Part shown: in pieces, positions 1-9,742 of the stretch | Layout of the letters: every line of letters begins with the position of its first letter | How positions within the stretch are numbered: position 1 is the first letter of the stretch | Source: Notospermus geniculatus | Lineage: Eukaryota > Nemertea > Pilidiophora > Heteronemertea > Lineidae | DNA: 64,000 nt | NCBI GenBank assembly: GCA_002633025.1 | Contig: NMRB01002686.1 | Location: forward strand, 17,813 to 81,812 | Reading direction: 5' to 3' | Notes under the pieces: generated by a model | What the model was told of the DNA's origin: nothing | The model's database searches: none | Seen by the model: the letters and a program-made list of their open reading frames with translations, nothing else | Translations under genes and position numbers: made by a program

Positions 1-1
1 G

Positions 2-181
2 AGGGGAGGTTCTTTCCGTCCTGATTTTCCTTTTTTAATTTCCTTGGATCCTGGTCAGGTTATTGGTGGTGTTTTTGTTCCGGATTGGGAGCGCAAGTTT
101 TCGTTTGATCCTGTGGGGTGCAAACTCCCCATTGCCGTGGTCACTGTAGATTCAAAATCTGTCTTTCAGTTTAAGAGTTAG
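2..181 (+). CDS. C-terminal fragment of an unidentified protein
   Basis: The frame is open from the window edge and ends at TAG 179-181, about 59 codons. It is proline- and aromatic-rich, with a segment reading GGVFVPDWERKF, and has balanced amino-acid usage. I do not recognise the family. The start lies outside the window. It may be the end of a host exon or of a mobile-element ORF. It is followed by a short Cys/His-containing open frame in another register (195-383, ending YHKSCHREFSKK), which could be a frameshifted remnant of something related. Confidence 0.35.
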   Translation, partial: RGGSFRPDFPFLISLDPGQVIGGVFVPDWERKFSFDPVGCKLPIAVVTVDSKSVFQFKS

Positions 182-756
182 AGGTCCAAACACATTGCAA
201 AGTCGTTTTAGCAATCAGGCCAACCTGGCAAAATGGAACGGAGGGGTTTACTCCTCAAAGCATCCTACTCAACCCCCTGTCCCTGCTCCCACTGGTTGCT
301 CACGCTCGCAGTGGGGTCGACTTGATCGCCAAGAAGCCCGATACCACAAATCATGCCATCGGGAATTTTCAAAGAAGTTGTAGATGATGTTTCAAAGAAG
401 AATGTTACAAATAGGCAACTGCATTTCATGACCTTTGAAGTGATGGCTTGTGTCATATCTGAATACGACATCAGTGGCCATCAATGCTTCTGGGAAATTT
501 GGTTCGGCATTGCAAGAAGGATGAAGACGATGCTTACGACAACTATATTACAGTTATACTTCCAAGATCTGAATCGTAATCGGAAGACTCGTAATCGGAA
601 GTGCACATAAATCGCAAATATCATAGTCAACCTTGATCATCAACCTTACTCTTAACCTTACTGTCAGAGCCCCAAGGATCCCCCTTGGGAGATCCCGAGT
701 TGTGAGTTTTTGATACACAACTTTCGCCTATCCCCGATTCTCCAACAAAATCATAA
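182..756. other. Spacer with short fragmentary ORFs and a dispersed repeat
   Basis: No convincing gene. A frame at 195-383 ends with a Cys/His motif, YHKSCHREF, of the kind seen in transposon-associated zinc-binding proteins; this is weak. Positions 583-630 hold a segment (TCGTAATCGGAAGTGCAC followed by AAATCGCAAATAT) that recurs at 59083-59123, so at least the right half is repeat-derived. Confidence 0.3.
583..630 (+). repeat. Dispersed repeat shared with 59083-59123
   Basis: The words ACTCGTAATCGGAAGTGCAC and AAATCGCAAATAT occur here and again, in the same orientation, at about 59083-59123 inside a foldback element. The match is about 40 bp with few differences. Confidence 0.6.
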
Positions 757-760
757 TTAA

Positions 761-1010
761 AGCCTCACAGTATTGAATTTTACGGTATTTTCAAAGTGTT
801 AGGAAACTGCAGGTAGAGGTCTCATAGCCTCGTGAAAGTCCCCGAAATGCTTGCCTGACACGTATTTCAAAATATCAGTGCGTAGTTTTCAGCACGACAT
901 CGAAAAATCAGCAGGCAGAGCTCTAATGTATCCACATAGAACATAGTACATTTTACACTACACTAACGTCGGAGGACGTAAGCACTTGCTGAATTCAATA
1001 CAGTGAGGCT
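761..1010. mobile_element. TTAA-flanked foldback MITE (250 bp)
   Basis: Terminal inverted repeats AGCCTCACAGTATTGAAT (left) and its near-perfect complement at 993-1010 are flanked on both sides by TTAA (757-760 and 1011-1014). TTAA duplication is the hallmark of piggyBac-type transposition. No coding capacity, so non-autonomous. Confidence 0.7.
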
Positions 1011-1014
1011 TTAA

Positions 1015-2417
1015 ACTTACTATCAAAACCAACACACTTTCCTGAGCTGTTAGTTACACATTTGTTCGTTTCCGATTCATTAGAAGTACAGGTACCTGTA
1101 TTGTTACTGCATCTACTCTTCCTCAAAACCAGTCCTTCTTTCCTCTTCATCACCAACACTACCAAAGTCATCCGCCACTGCGAGTGGTGCCATAACGATC
1201 CCTGTCATTTATCCTTTTTTTGTCAGCAGCAGCTGGAACATCTCCTCTACACGGGGTGGCTCCCAAAATAGTTCCATCTGCACGCTCGGTTTCACTACGA
1301 TCTTCGCTGGGCACCCGACCTTCCAAAAATAGCTCTCAAAATAGTTCCATTCACGCTCGGCGAAATAGTTCATCTTCACCCTCGGCGAAAGGTTTGCAGT
1401 GATTCGACTGCGCCTAGCATTTCAGCCTTGAACATGTCTTGAAATTTCAAGACCTAGATGTAAGTCCCGAGAGACTTCCAACCTCAGCCACCAGATAATG
1501 GCCTTCTATGGATGTCACTATGTCTCACCTTTTGTAATGGTCCAATAGCTGAGGTGTAGGTGGGGATCTTGTAGGTGGTCACCTTGTTGAACCATATGAA
1601 GTCTCGCACAATACAGTCCTACACAATCACATGAAAAAGAAACCAAATACAAGATGTGGAGATTCCAAATGGAGGGAACACACAGATTTGATTCAACAAC
1701 AAGAAATGATAAATGAAGAGGCGATTTTAACACAATCTTCTCCCTTTGTCCACCCGTACAAAAAAATATAGCAAATATAGTGCAGAATTTCAAAAATATA
1801 GTAAATATCAGGGCTTTCATTAAGCCTGCGTATGGCGTCTATTACGCATGTAAACTAAAGAAATGACGCATATATAAATAAATCTGAAGTCTCAAAAACG
1901 CAGGTAAATTCGACAATACGCTGACAGTGAAAGTGTGGAAGTCCCATCTATATACCCAGACCCCGGCTGACGCAGGTATCAAGATCGGAAGTCGCGTGCC
2001 CGCCAAATTTTCTTCAACACACCCAATTCTTACTATTGCAGCTGAAAATAGAATGGGGATTCCCGTCAGCCACGGAAACCACACACTCCAGGCTCGCATG
2101 CAGTATCGGTAGCAGCATACGAAGGGAAGATTTGACCCCAGTAAAATATAACAAGAAGTCATGACCCCCAAAAAGAATTGCTGGAAGTCTAAGACCCCAC
2201 CATCTTCCCAAATTGACTTCCATAAAAAATTGTGAAAGTCATGACCCAGGTAGGGAAAAAGTTAATGAAAGCCCTGAAATATAGTGATATAGTAAATATA
2301 GTGACGGGCTGCCAAAAATATAGTAAATATAGTGTCGCTGTGAGCCCTGAAAGGACTAGTTGATCAATGACTCGTGCTTATTGTAGTCTTGACGAGTAAT
2401 TGACAAATATCTAGAAG
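1015..2417. other. AT-rich intergenic region without a supported gene
   Basis: Short overlapping open frames on both strands show no recognisable domain. A 19-bp inverted repeat built on TCAGGGCTTTCATTAA lies at about 1806-1823 and 2262-2281. The words AAATATAGTAAATATAGTG recur near 1765-1810 and 2278-2333. Positions 1268-1390 carry a partial repetition of the words AAAATAGTTCCAT and CGCTCGGCGAAA. Confidence 0.35.
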
Positions 2418-2630
2418 ATGGCCAAGTTTATCGTGAAAAAATTTCCTGATGCACGAGACCGTAAAGGAAAGCCCTTGACGGCACAAAAGTTAAGGGCGTC
2501 ACTGGTTCAGCCGTGCCATGACTGTGACAGAAAGCGACCGCTGCGAAGGTCATCGAGGAAAAAACCTCAGGAGCTGACACCTGCGACTGTTGCTTCGTCC
2601 AGCGTTAGCAGCAGCAGAGGCAGCAGTAGC
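2418..2630 (+). CDS. Small basic hypothetical ORF
   Basis: ATG at 2418 opens a basic frame rich in Lys and Arg (starting MAKFIVKKFPDARDRKGK), with a CHDCDRKR motif near residue 35 and a serine run from an AGC repeat near residue 63. A single N at 2631 breaks the sequence just after the AGC tract, so the downstream frame (to 2708) is unreliable. No family recognised. Basic composition with a Cys pair would suit a nucleic-acid-binding fragment, but that is guesswork. Confidence 0.25.
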
Positions 2631-3179
2631 ANGATTGAAATATTATTTGGACTTGCACTTGTTTGGGGAGGGAGGATTTCAAGCGGATCATCCAGATCGT
2701 CTTTATGACGCCAGCGCCGATGACCATCTATATCCCAACACTGTTCATATCTCTATCAGCTGCTGAGACCAAATGGGTTCCTTAATACTGAAAACACTGG
2801 GCAAATTAATATCGCCAACATTGACCACACTGATCAGCAAATACATGTAGATGAATTCAGTTGGGAGACAAAAAGTCGTATTTTAAGTGCAGATCAAGTA
2901 ACATAACACTTGAAGGATCCTAGACCAACGCCAAAGTAGTGTGCCAACTTTGGAATGAAAGTACAAATCTTGCACAAGAAGAACATTGGCATAAGAAAAT
3001 CCGTATTCAAAACCTAGAGGTGGATGTGTACCAAGGAAATGTCTCGTTGAAGAACACGCAAGAGACTACAGTTGATGTTAGTACATGCATCATCATCATC
3101 ACGTTGCACAATTCAAGCGAATGTTTTAAAGGTTATCATATTATTCATGCAGAGACAGAGATCGAATCCATGACTTCTA

Positions 3180-3329
3180 GGGGCCATATGCACCAACGAA
3201 AGATTATCTTGAACTCAGGTTGAGCCACAACTTTTCCATTGTCAAATCATGCCCTGGCAAACCTGAACAATTGAAAAGTTGTGGCTCAACCCGAGTTCAG
3301 GATAATCTTCGTTTGGTGCATACGGCGCC
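3180..3329. mobile_element. Foldback MITE, GGNGCC termini, TTAA on the right
   Basis: A near-perfect hairpin. The left arm starts GGGGCCATATGCACCAACG and the right arm ends CGTTTGGTGCATACGGCGCC, with about 65 bp of arm on each side. The right flank is TTAA (3330-3333). The left flank is TCTA, plausibly a decayed TTAA. The terminal GGCGCC next to TTAA resembles the element at 40062-40233. Confidence 0.7.
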
Positions 3330-3333
3330 TTAA

Positions 3334-3471
3334 GCTGCGTTTACTAGTCACCCGGAATGCGGTATAGGGACGCCGAATCCCCGGCGGAAGCGATATGTTG
3401 TATGCGAAATGCATTGCATTTTCCGCTTACGCATTCCGCTATCCGCATTCCGCGTGTCAGCTAAATGCAAC
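3334..3471. mobile_element. TTAA-flanked foldback MITE abutting the previous one
   Basis: Arms GCTGCGTTTACTAGTCACCC (3334) and the complementary GACACGCGGAATGCGG series ending CTAAATGCAAC (3471), with an internal GGAATGCGGTAT palindrome. TTAA occurs on both sides (3330-3333 and 3472-3475). The left TTAA is the same four bases that end the preceding foldback. Confidence 0.7.
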
Positions 3472-3475
3472 TTAA

Positions 3476-4419
3476 AGTATTCATCACTCCATCGAGAAAA
3501 TGAAAACAGAGGAACAAAATAGGGCAAGCTCCATTCGAGGACATTGACTTTGATGAGTATAAAGAAAAGGTAAAAAATTGCAGCCTTTCGCATCCCGAAT
3601 AAGGAATGTTTGAAGTGCTGGCTCTGCTGTGGAACGTCAACAAGATATTACCACCAAATTGGTGACCGTAAGTTTTCATTGTAGTTGGGAAAATGTCACC
3701 TCCAAATCGGGAGGCGAAGATAAATTCGAGGAAGTGTGCCTTCATGTTAAAGCGCGACTATATGCGTTAGATGACTCTTTCTCCCTCCACACCTTGATAA
3801 GACTGGTCCCCTGTCCAGCCGTATATAGCCAGTGATAACACCGAGCTTGGCACAAAATGGCAGCCATAGCTTCACCACTTGACAAGTTCAACGTGGTGTT
3901 ATAGCGTGAATAACCCTTCATTAGGTAAGGTACACATGCTTCAACTCATTCGTTTGTGTGTAAGAACATATACCTAATTGGTAACTTAGATCATTCAGAT
4001 AGATAGATTTGAACAGTTTTGCCAAGCATGCATTGACGCAAGATCGTGATCAACCTCACCACCACGAATTAGCTCTGTGTGTAATTGGTGTACATCGACC
4101 GTATGTATAATGCTATGAAAGAGGTCACCGTAAATGAGATGCACTACGACGGCGTCACGAAATTCAGTTTTGAATGCATAGCGTGGCGCTTAAAAAACGC
4201 TACCTCTTACTCGGAAGAACTGTTGTTTACAATCAGTGCATACCTCACTACACATCAATGCCGTGTCAATCCACACTGGGTACCCTGGTGTGTTCAAGAA
4301 TTTCCAATCCTAAAGGAAGTCGTTTAACGAACTGTCGAAAATGAAGAAATTTCATTCATCTAACTTGCCACTTTCAACCAACATCCAAATATTGCAAGGA
4401 AAACATTGAATAATTCTGT
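3476..4419. other. Region with no recognised gene
   Basis: Contains an open frame at 4085-4327 (80 codons) with no recognised motif, and otherwise only short shadow frames. It may hold more decayed pogo-like sequence, because a transposase remnant begins directly downstream. Confidence 0.25.
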
Positions 4420-4660
4420 ACTGTCTGCCACCCCATGCATCCCATCTTATTCAGCCTTTAGATGTGTCTGTTTTTTGGCCCAATGAAAGATGCATGGAAG
4501 AGAGCTGTAAGGAAAGATATTTCACTTAGAAATTCGGTAACTAAAACCAACTTCTCTAGGATTTTCAGAGGCATCGTACGAAGCCACCCAGCCAAACAGT
4601 TTCATCAATGGCTTCCGAAAGTGTGGGTTGTACCCATTTGATCCATAGGCAATCGATGCC
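4420..4660 (+). pseudogene. pogo/Tigger-like DDE transposase remnant
   Basis: Read across frames, the segment spells the C-terminal part of a pogo/Tigger (CENP-B-type DDE) transposase. CLPPHASHLIQPLDVSVF is the conserved block around the end of the catalytic core, followed by a stretch resembling GPMKDAWKRAVRKD, then FSRIFRGIVRSHPAK and a GLYPFDP-like end. At least one frameshift near 4478 and in-frame stops show it is dead. It is a different, more decayed copy from the PHD-bearing element at 19.7-22.9 kb. Confidence 0.7.
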
Positions 4661-4796
4661 ACAAAAATGGCACCGGCAGTTTCATTATGTAAAGTTGATT
4701 CAGAATCAACTTCACTGAATGAAGATCCAGTGGCATGTGCCAGCAGGCAGTGGGCAGTGAACCGAGATCAGGTGATGGGGTGCTATAATGAGCTGC

Positions 4797-4866
4797 CGCA
4801 CAACAGATTAGTTCTGGGACCGCCACTAGGCCTGTGCTGATCTGATAGGTATCCCTTCACCTTAAT
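4797..4866 (+). repeat. Dispersed repeat also at 39990-40061
   Basis: GCACAACAGATTAGTTCTGG followed by CGCYAGGCCTGTGCTGATCTG, a TAGGTATCC word and CACCTTAA occurs here and at 39990-40061 with about 90 percent identity by eye. Both copies end at a TTAA. In the 40-kb copy a foldback element starts at that TTAA. Confidence 0.6.
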
Positions 4867-5219
4867 GAACCGGTGGGTTAGAGATGAAAAGACAGTATTG
4901 CCAATATATTACCGTCATCTGTTCCCGCCAAGTTTTCTTGGAAATGTACGTACACCAGGCATGACATCTATCGCGCACCGATACAGTCACAAACCTACCA
5001 AATTCGTTTAGCGCGGTTTAATTTTCGTTTAACGAAAAGTGAAAATAAGGAGAGCAATAATTTCAACACCTAAGGATCGGTATGTAAACTATTTGCAGGG
5101 TCATTTACGCTCAAGAAGTCGAACACATCAGTGAAGACTGCAAGATACTGACAGAAGATATGAATACTCACAGACTCATAAGATATCTCGTCATTTTGAG
5201 CTCACGCGAAATTGCAGGG

Positions 5220-5935
5220 CTCAGGTTGCAGGTTACCTGAAGAAGATAAACGTTAAACCTCCAAACTGGAAGACATCCACATACCTCCTTGCTGTGTCCG
5301 CCGGAGTCTCACTGTCACGGAGAGCGGTAACCTCACTTAATATTCAATGTGCAACATCAGCAAGCGTGACGCAGCAGCTGAACTCATCCGCCGCTGTAAA
5401 CTGTTGGTTATAGACGAAGTTACCATGGCACATAGGACCATAAACGAAACTGTCGAACGGACATTCCAAGATGTCAGAGAGTCTGAGGCGACGTTTGGAG
5501 GCGTCACTGTCCTATTCTCTGGGGACTGGCGTCAGATTCTCCCTGTGGTGAGACGCGGCAATCGGGCAGACATCATTGATGCGTGTCTAAAAAGCGGGGT
5601 GTACTGTGGGAGAAAGTTCATGCTGTTCGACTCACTCAAAACATGAGGGTGAATGAAGATGGTGCCGCAAGCTTCGCCGATGAACTGTTGCAGGTAGGAG
5701 AAGGAAGATACCCATCAAACGGTATCTTGGGCAGTACAAGATATGAGTTCCTGAAGAGTACACCACGGAGGACAATACTCTGGAAGGACTCTGCGACTTT
5801 GTGTGGGGAACATTGCCAGAGATGGACATCAGTTCCGAGTGGCTCTGCTCGAGGGCGATACTGTGTTCAACGAACAAAGAGGCTGAAGATGTCAACGAAC
5901 TGATGATGTCAGGTTTCCAGGAGAGGCGAGAACAT
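5220..5935 (+). pseudogene. PIF1-family helicase remnant (Helitron-type)
   Basis: Three frames carry successive motifs of a PIF1-like superfamily 1 helicase. At 5347-5646: KLLVIDEVTMAHR (Walker B, DE) and VLFSGDWRQILPVV (PIF1 motif III). At about 5640-5780: LTQNMRVNEDG and a FLKSTP segment. At 5801-5925: AILCSTNKEAEDVNELM. Two frameshifts separate them, near 5640 and near 5790. The Walker A region upstream (about 5220-5340) is unrecognisable. In animal genomes such fragments usually derive from Helitrons. The motifs are clear; the origin is inferred. Confidence 0.75.
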
Positions 5936-6049
5936 ACAGGAGCTCAGACAGACTCTTGGATGAGGAAAACGCTCATCAGTATCCCACCAGGCCTAGGCTC
6001 GACCATAAAAAACTCACTTGGCGTTTAGATCTAACGCCCATGATGCATG

Positions 6050-6057
6050 TGACGTCA
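6050..6057 (+). promoter_or_regulatory. CRE-like palindrome TGACGTCA
   Basis: A perfect TGACGTCA lies 119 bp upstream of the THAP-like exon start at 6176. The interval is GC-rich compared with its neighbours. Promoter function is inferred. Confidence 0.35.
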
Positions 6058-6175
6058 CAAAAGGCAGTCGTACGGCACGGCCGCAGATGACATGGATGAT
6101 GGCCGACATGCCGGATTGTTTGTATTGTATACGGAACAATACGCCTCATATTCCGTTCGCTGGAGCGTGTTGACG

Positions 6176-6268
6176 ATGGTATTTACGTGCACGGTTGCGG
6201 GATGCAGCAAGCGTGCAGAATCAGGCATCCGATCGTTACATGAATTTCCTCAGGAGCATAAATACCGG
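6176..6268 (+). CDS. THAP-like zinc-finger first exon
   Basis: ATG 6176 opens a frame beginning MVFTCTVAGCSKRAESG and ending near HEFPQEHKYR. This matches the N-terminal part of a THAP domain: two Cys ligands spaced Cys-x4-Cys, then a helix and an F-P motif. The frame meets TAG just after a possible donor (CCG|GTAGTT at about 6268). The second half of the domain (Cys-x2-His) is not found directly downstream, so this is either a first exon of a gene not otherwise visible or an orphan fragment. Confidence 0.4.
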
Positions 6269-6269
6269 T

Positions 6270-6908
6270 AGTTTTAGCAAGCTTACGTTTTACATTTACG
6301 ATTACAATTTGGAAACTTCATGACGTCTATTCGAAACATAACTCTGAGGGACAACTCAGACAGCATCAAGTGTACGTCCTGTGGCGAGAGCACCCCACGG
6401 CAGACATCAGAACTGGAAATTTCGTTGAAATTTCAAACTTATATGTCGGTTCCTACGACAAAAACCCACAGTTGGGCACAACTTCAACAACAATTATCAA
6501 AGTAAGTGTCACTCTATGTCAGTAAAACAGAATACTGGAGCAATTTTTAAGCCCACAGTGTTATGTGTGTTTTTTATTCAGTTAATTTTCAGGAAAATAC
6601 CACTTCCAAACCTGCCAACCCGTCACAGATTTCCATACTAGTGCGGAATTCCGCGGAAAGTCCCATTTTGTTACTGTGTTACAGATGAACCAGGAAAAAC
6701 TACGATTTTAAAAACAAGGGTTACTACATGTAGTAATTTTTTACTTTGCCTGTCACATCCTGTCAGCATTTTATCAGTAATACGAGTCTTACCCAAACCA
6801 TAGCATCACACTTTTCAAATGCATTCTAAAATCTCTGTAATTCCTCCAGTGTGCCCACATGTATGTACGTCTGCTGTGCACAAAACTACCATATTGTTTT
6901 CCATGCTT
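6270..6908. other. Spacer without a supported gene
   Basis: AT-rich sequence with one short open frame (6320-6505) containing CTSCGES but no recognisable domain. Nothing else supported. Confidence 0.3.
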
Positions 6909-8326
6909 AAAGCTGAACTAGATCGTTAAAAGCAGCGCACGGGAGGTTTTAAAAAATGCGCGACTTAAATATCAAACAAGTGCCCATCCGCCATGTTCCA
7001 AACGCCCGTCCGCCATGTTTTGAATGTCTCTCCAAACCCAATAGACTTCCAATGTCCGTGGTGGCGCCCGCGTATTCCAAATCCAATCGGCGAAGGAGTC
7101 GCATCATGGCCTCGTATGCAAGTACACAAACATTGTACATGACAGTACATGAGGCATCAATGTACGCATCACAATCACTGCAAACAAAACAAAATAAACA
7201 TTAGTTAGAAAGGACAAAACGAGAAATAGGCTATACACAGGCATTACCGAAACAAAAATGGAACTTTCAGTACATTTGAACTGCTGGAGCGGGCCGGAAA
7301 TTTCCATTTCTAACATTGTTAGAATGCACTAAGAAAAAAGGGCAAGGCCAAGGCCAGTTCAAAAAGGTCTAGCAGGTCAACCAAACGGTTCGATATAACT
7401 AATCAGATTTACTAATGGAAAGTAATGACAGTAACCTACCTTTCAGCATGTGAAAGCGTGTGATTTTATCCGTTCTAATGCAGAAAAACACGAAAGAAAT
7501 ATACACAGAGGTGATCTTCCTTCTCTGACTAAGGAAATCGCCATTTTGTATTATAGCCCTATGAAATCCGACCTCGACTCAAACATCCACGCATAACATT
7601 GTATAAATTCTTACATTCCTCTATTCGAAATTGGATTTCTTTATTACAATGTAAAAATTCACACAATGTTATGTATGGGTGATTGCGTCAAGGTCAGATT
7701 ACATAGGCCTAGAATACAAAATGGCGATTTTGTAGTCAGAGAAGGACACCCGTGTGTGTATTTTTCGTATTTTCCTGCATTAGAACGGATAAAGTCACAC
7801 GCTTTCACATCTTCAAAGGTAGGTTACTTTCATTACTTTTCATTAGTCGGTCTAATTTGTTTTATCGAGCCGTGTGGTTGACCTGCTAGTCCTTTTCAAT
7901 TGACCATGGCCTCGCCCTACTTTGTCCGTGCATTCCAACAATGTTTGCGTATGGAAAGTTCCGGCCCGCTCCCGCAGTCCGAAGTAATGAAAGTTCAATT
8001 ATTATTTTCGTTTCTAACTAATGTTTATTTTGTTTTGTTTGCAGTGATTGTGATGCCTACATTGATGCCTCATGTACTGCCGTGTACAATGTTCGTGTAC
8101 TTTCATATGAGGCCATGATGCGACTCCTTCGCCAATTGGATTTGGAATACGCTGGCGCGACCACAGAAATTGGAAATCTATTGGGTTTGGAGAGACATTC
8201 AAAACATGGCGGACGGGCGTTTGGAACATGGCGGGTGGGCACTTGTTTGACATATACGCCGCGCGATGGCGCGGCTTATTTTTTAAAACCTCCCGTGCGC
8301 TGGTTTTAACGATCTAGTTCAGCTTT
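6909..8326. repeat. 1.4-kb inverted repeat (long palindrome)
   Basis: Left arm 6909 to about 7617 and right arm about 7648 to 8326 are complementary along almost their whole length, with a loop of about 30 bp near 7618-7647. They start with AAAGCTGAACTAGATCGTTAAA and its complement, and share CCGCCATGTTCCAAACGCCCG, the CATTAGTTAGAAA segment and the AACATTGTATAA/CACAATGTTAT pair next to the loop. The right arm contains a splice-acceptor-like TGTTTGCAG at 8036-8044 and an open frame of about 88 codons (to 8309); the left arm carries the mirrored copy. No target-site duplication is clear. Confidence 0.8.
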
Positions 8327-8817
8327 GACAGCGTGGCAGACATATAAGCTGTTTTTGACAGTTCATGAGTTTGCAGTATAATCTTATACGTCAAAGTAGA
8401 AGAAGAGGAGCCACGTAATGGACCTTCCGGATGGGGCTGAGAATAGAATATTCTGATGAATGGAACGAGCTTTGTGAAAATCGTCATGAATGATGTTTTT
8501 CAGTTGATGTTTGTTTTTATTATTTAGGCCTAATAACCATAATTTAGAATAATTGGAAATACAGTGAAGTGCTCAAAAACGTTTGTTATGAGTGATCTAC
8601 GTGTTACTGAAAGACCCCCCGCCCCCTGCAAAAATACTGAAAAATGAAAAACCTTGAAATTCAGGGGCGAAATACTGAGACAGGTATTTACTATTTATAG
8701 GTTGGCAGCAAACTCATGAACTGTCAAAAAACGACTTATTATTTGACATCACTTGCTACCAATATACTTCCGTTAATGCATTACATCAAAACAGCAATCC
8801 TTTTCTTCCAATTACAG
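8327..8817. other. Spacer or intron upstream of the terminal exon
   Basis: No recognised domain. A pyrimidine tract and CAG (TCTTCCAATTACAG) end the interval at 8817. Confidence 0.3.
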
Positions 8818-9075
8818 GTACACGAAGCACCTCATCAGTCGGATAGTGGGCAGCTCCAGGCATTTGATATCCAAGATGACACAAATGAGGATGAGTGTAC
8901 TCTCATAATCACTGGAAACGAATATAGCACAATTTGTAGTGTGCTCACTAAATTTGTGAATCAAGAAGAGGGTGAAGAAGAGTTGGCACCTGAATTGGCG
9001 GAACAACTCGCTCTTGAAATCACTTTCACGTTCATTCCATCTAGCAAGCAAATCTTGCACATGATGAAACAGTAA
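8818..9075 (+). CDS. Probable terminal exon of an unidentified acidic protein
   Basis: After an acceptor-like TTACAG at 8812-8817 the frame runs 85 codons to TAA 9073-9075. The product is acidic in the middle (DIQDDTNEDECTLIITGN and EEGEEELAPELAEQLALEI) and ends SSKQILHMMKQ. No family recognised. A canonical AATAAA poly(A) signal follows 32 bases after the stop, which supports a true 3' terminal exon. Upstream exons were not identified; the 1.4-kb palindrome lies just 5'. Confidence 0.45.
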   Translation, partial: VHEAPHQSDSGQLQAFDIQDDTNEDECTLIITGNEYSTICSVLTKFVNQEEGEEELAPELAEQLALEITFTFIPSSKQILHMMKQ

Positions 9076-9106
9076 TTGTGATGTACAACCAATCTTTGGT
9101 CATATG

Positions 9107-9112
9107 AATAAA
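9107..9112 (+). terminator. Poly(A) signal AATAAA
   Basis: Canonical AATAAA 32 bases after the stop at 9075. It lies within a 17-bp perfect inverted repeat (GTCATATGAATAAAGAC at 9099-9115 and its complement at 9170-9186), so a second AATAAA faces it on the minus strand. Confidence 0.5.
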
Positions 9113-9189
9113 GACTAGCAAATGCTTTTACTCAGATTTTACAGCAAATGTCAATTAAAAAATTTAACAGTCTTTATTCATATGACACA

Positions 9190-9740
9190 TTAATCCATCA
9201 TGTCCATGACAATTCAGGTCAGTTTTGACAAAATTGTAATTCTACGGTTATTCACACAAACTCTTTTTCTCTCTGTGTGTTCATGATGCAGATTTTGAAT
9301 TCAGAGAGTGAATTCAAACAGAAAGACAAAGTTGAACTTACATAGTTATACTATTGGGCAAGTCAATCACTCTTGTTCTGTGACTACTTGGTTCAAAAAA
9401 GATATGAAAGAATCTCGTAATTCCTGAGGAGACAACTAACGCTACACTAACGGCCATGTGCAGAATTACATAAAACTGCATTTGTGTGTATCAAGGATAA
9501 TCGAGGAAATTTCACATGTCTAGTTAATTTATTGTATACACTTCAGCCATGTTAACGTGGCGATGGTGACTAGCCCGGCGTATTTTGCCGCTGAATATGG
9601 AAATGATTTGAATGAATTTATTCATGTCCTCAACCGCAGTCGGTCACAATCATAGCCTGTTTCAATATTTGGCAAGTATAGTTCTTAGGCATGTTAGGCC
9701 TGGGATGGTACTGCGCAATACCTTTTTTTCGGACATGCCT
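9190..9740. other. AT-rich spacer without a supported gene
   Basis: No domain, repeat or long frame found. Confidence 0.3.
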
Positions 9741-9742
9741 GA

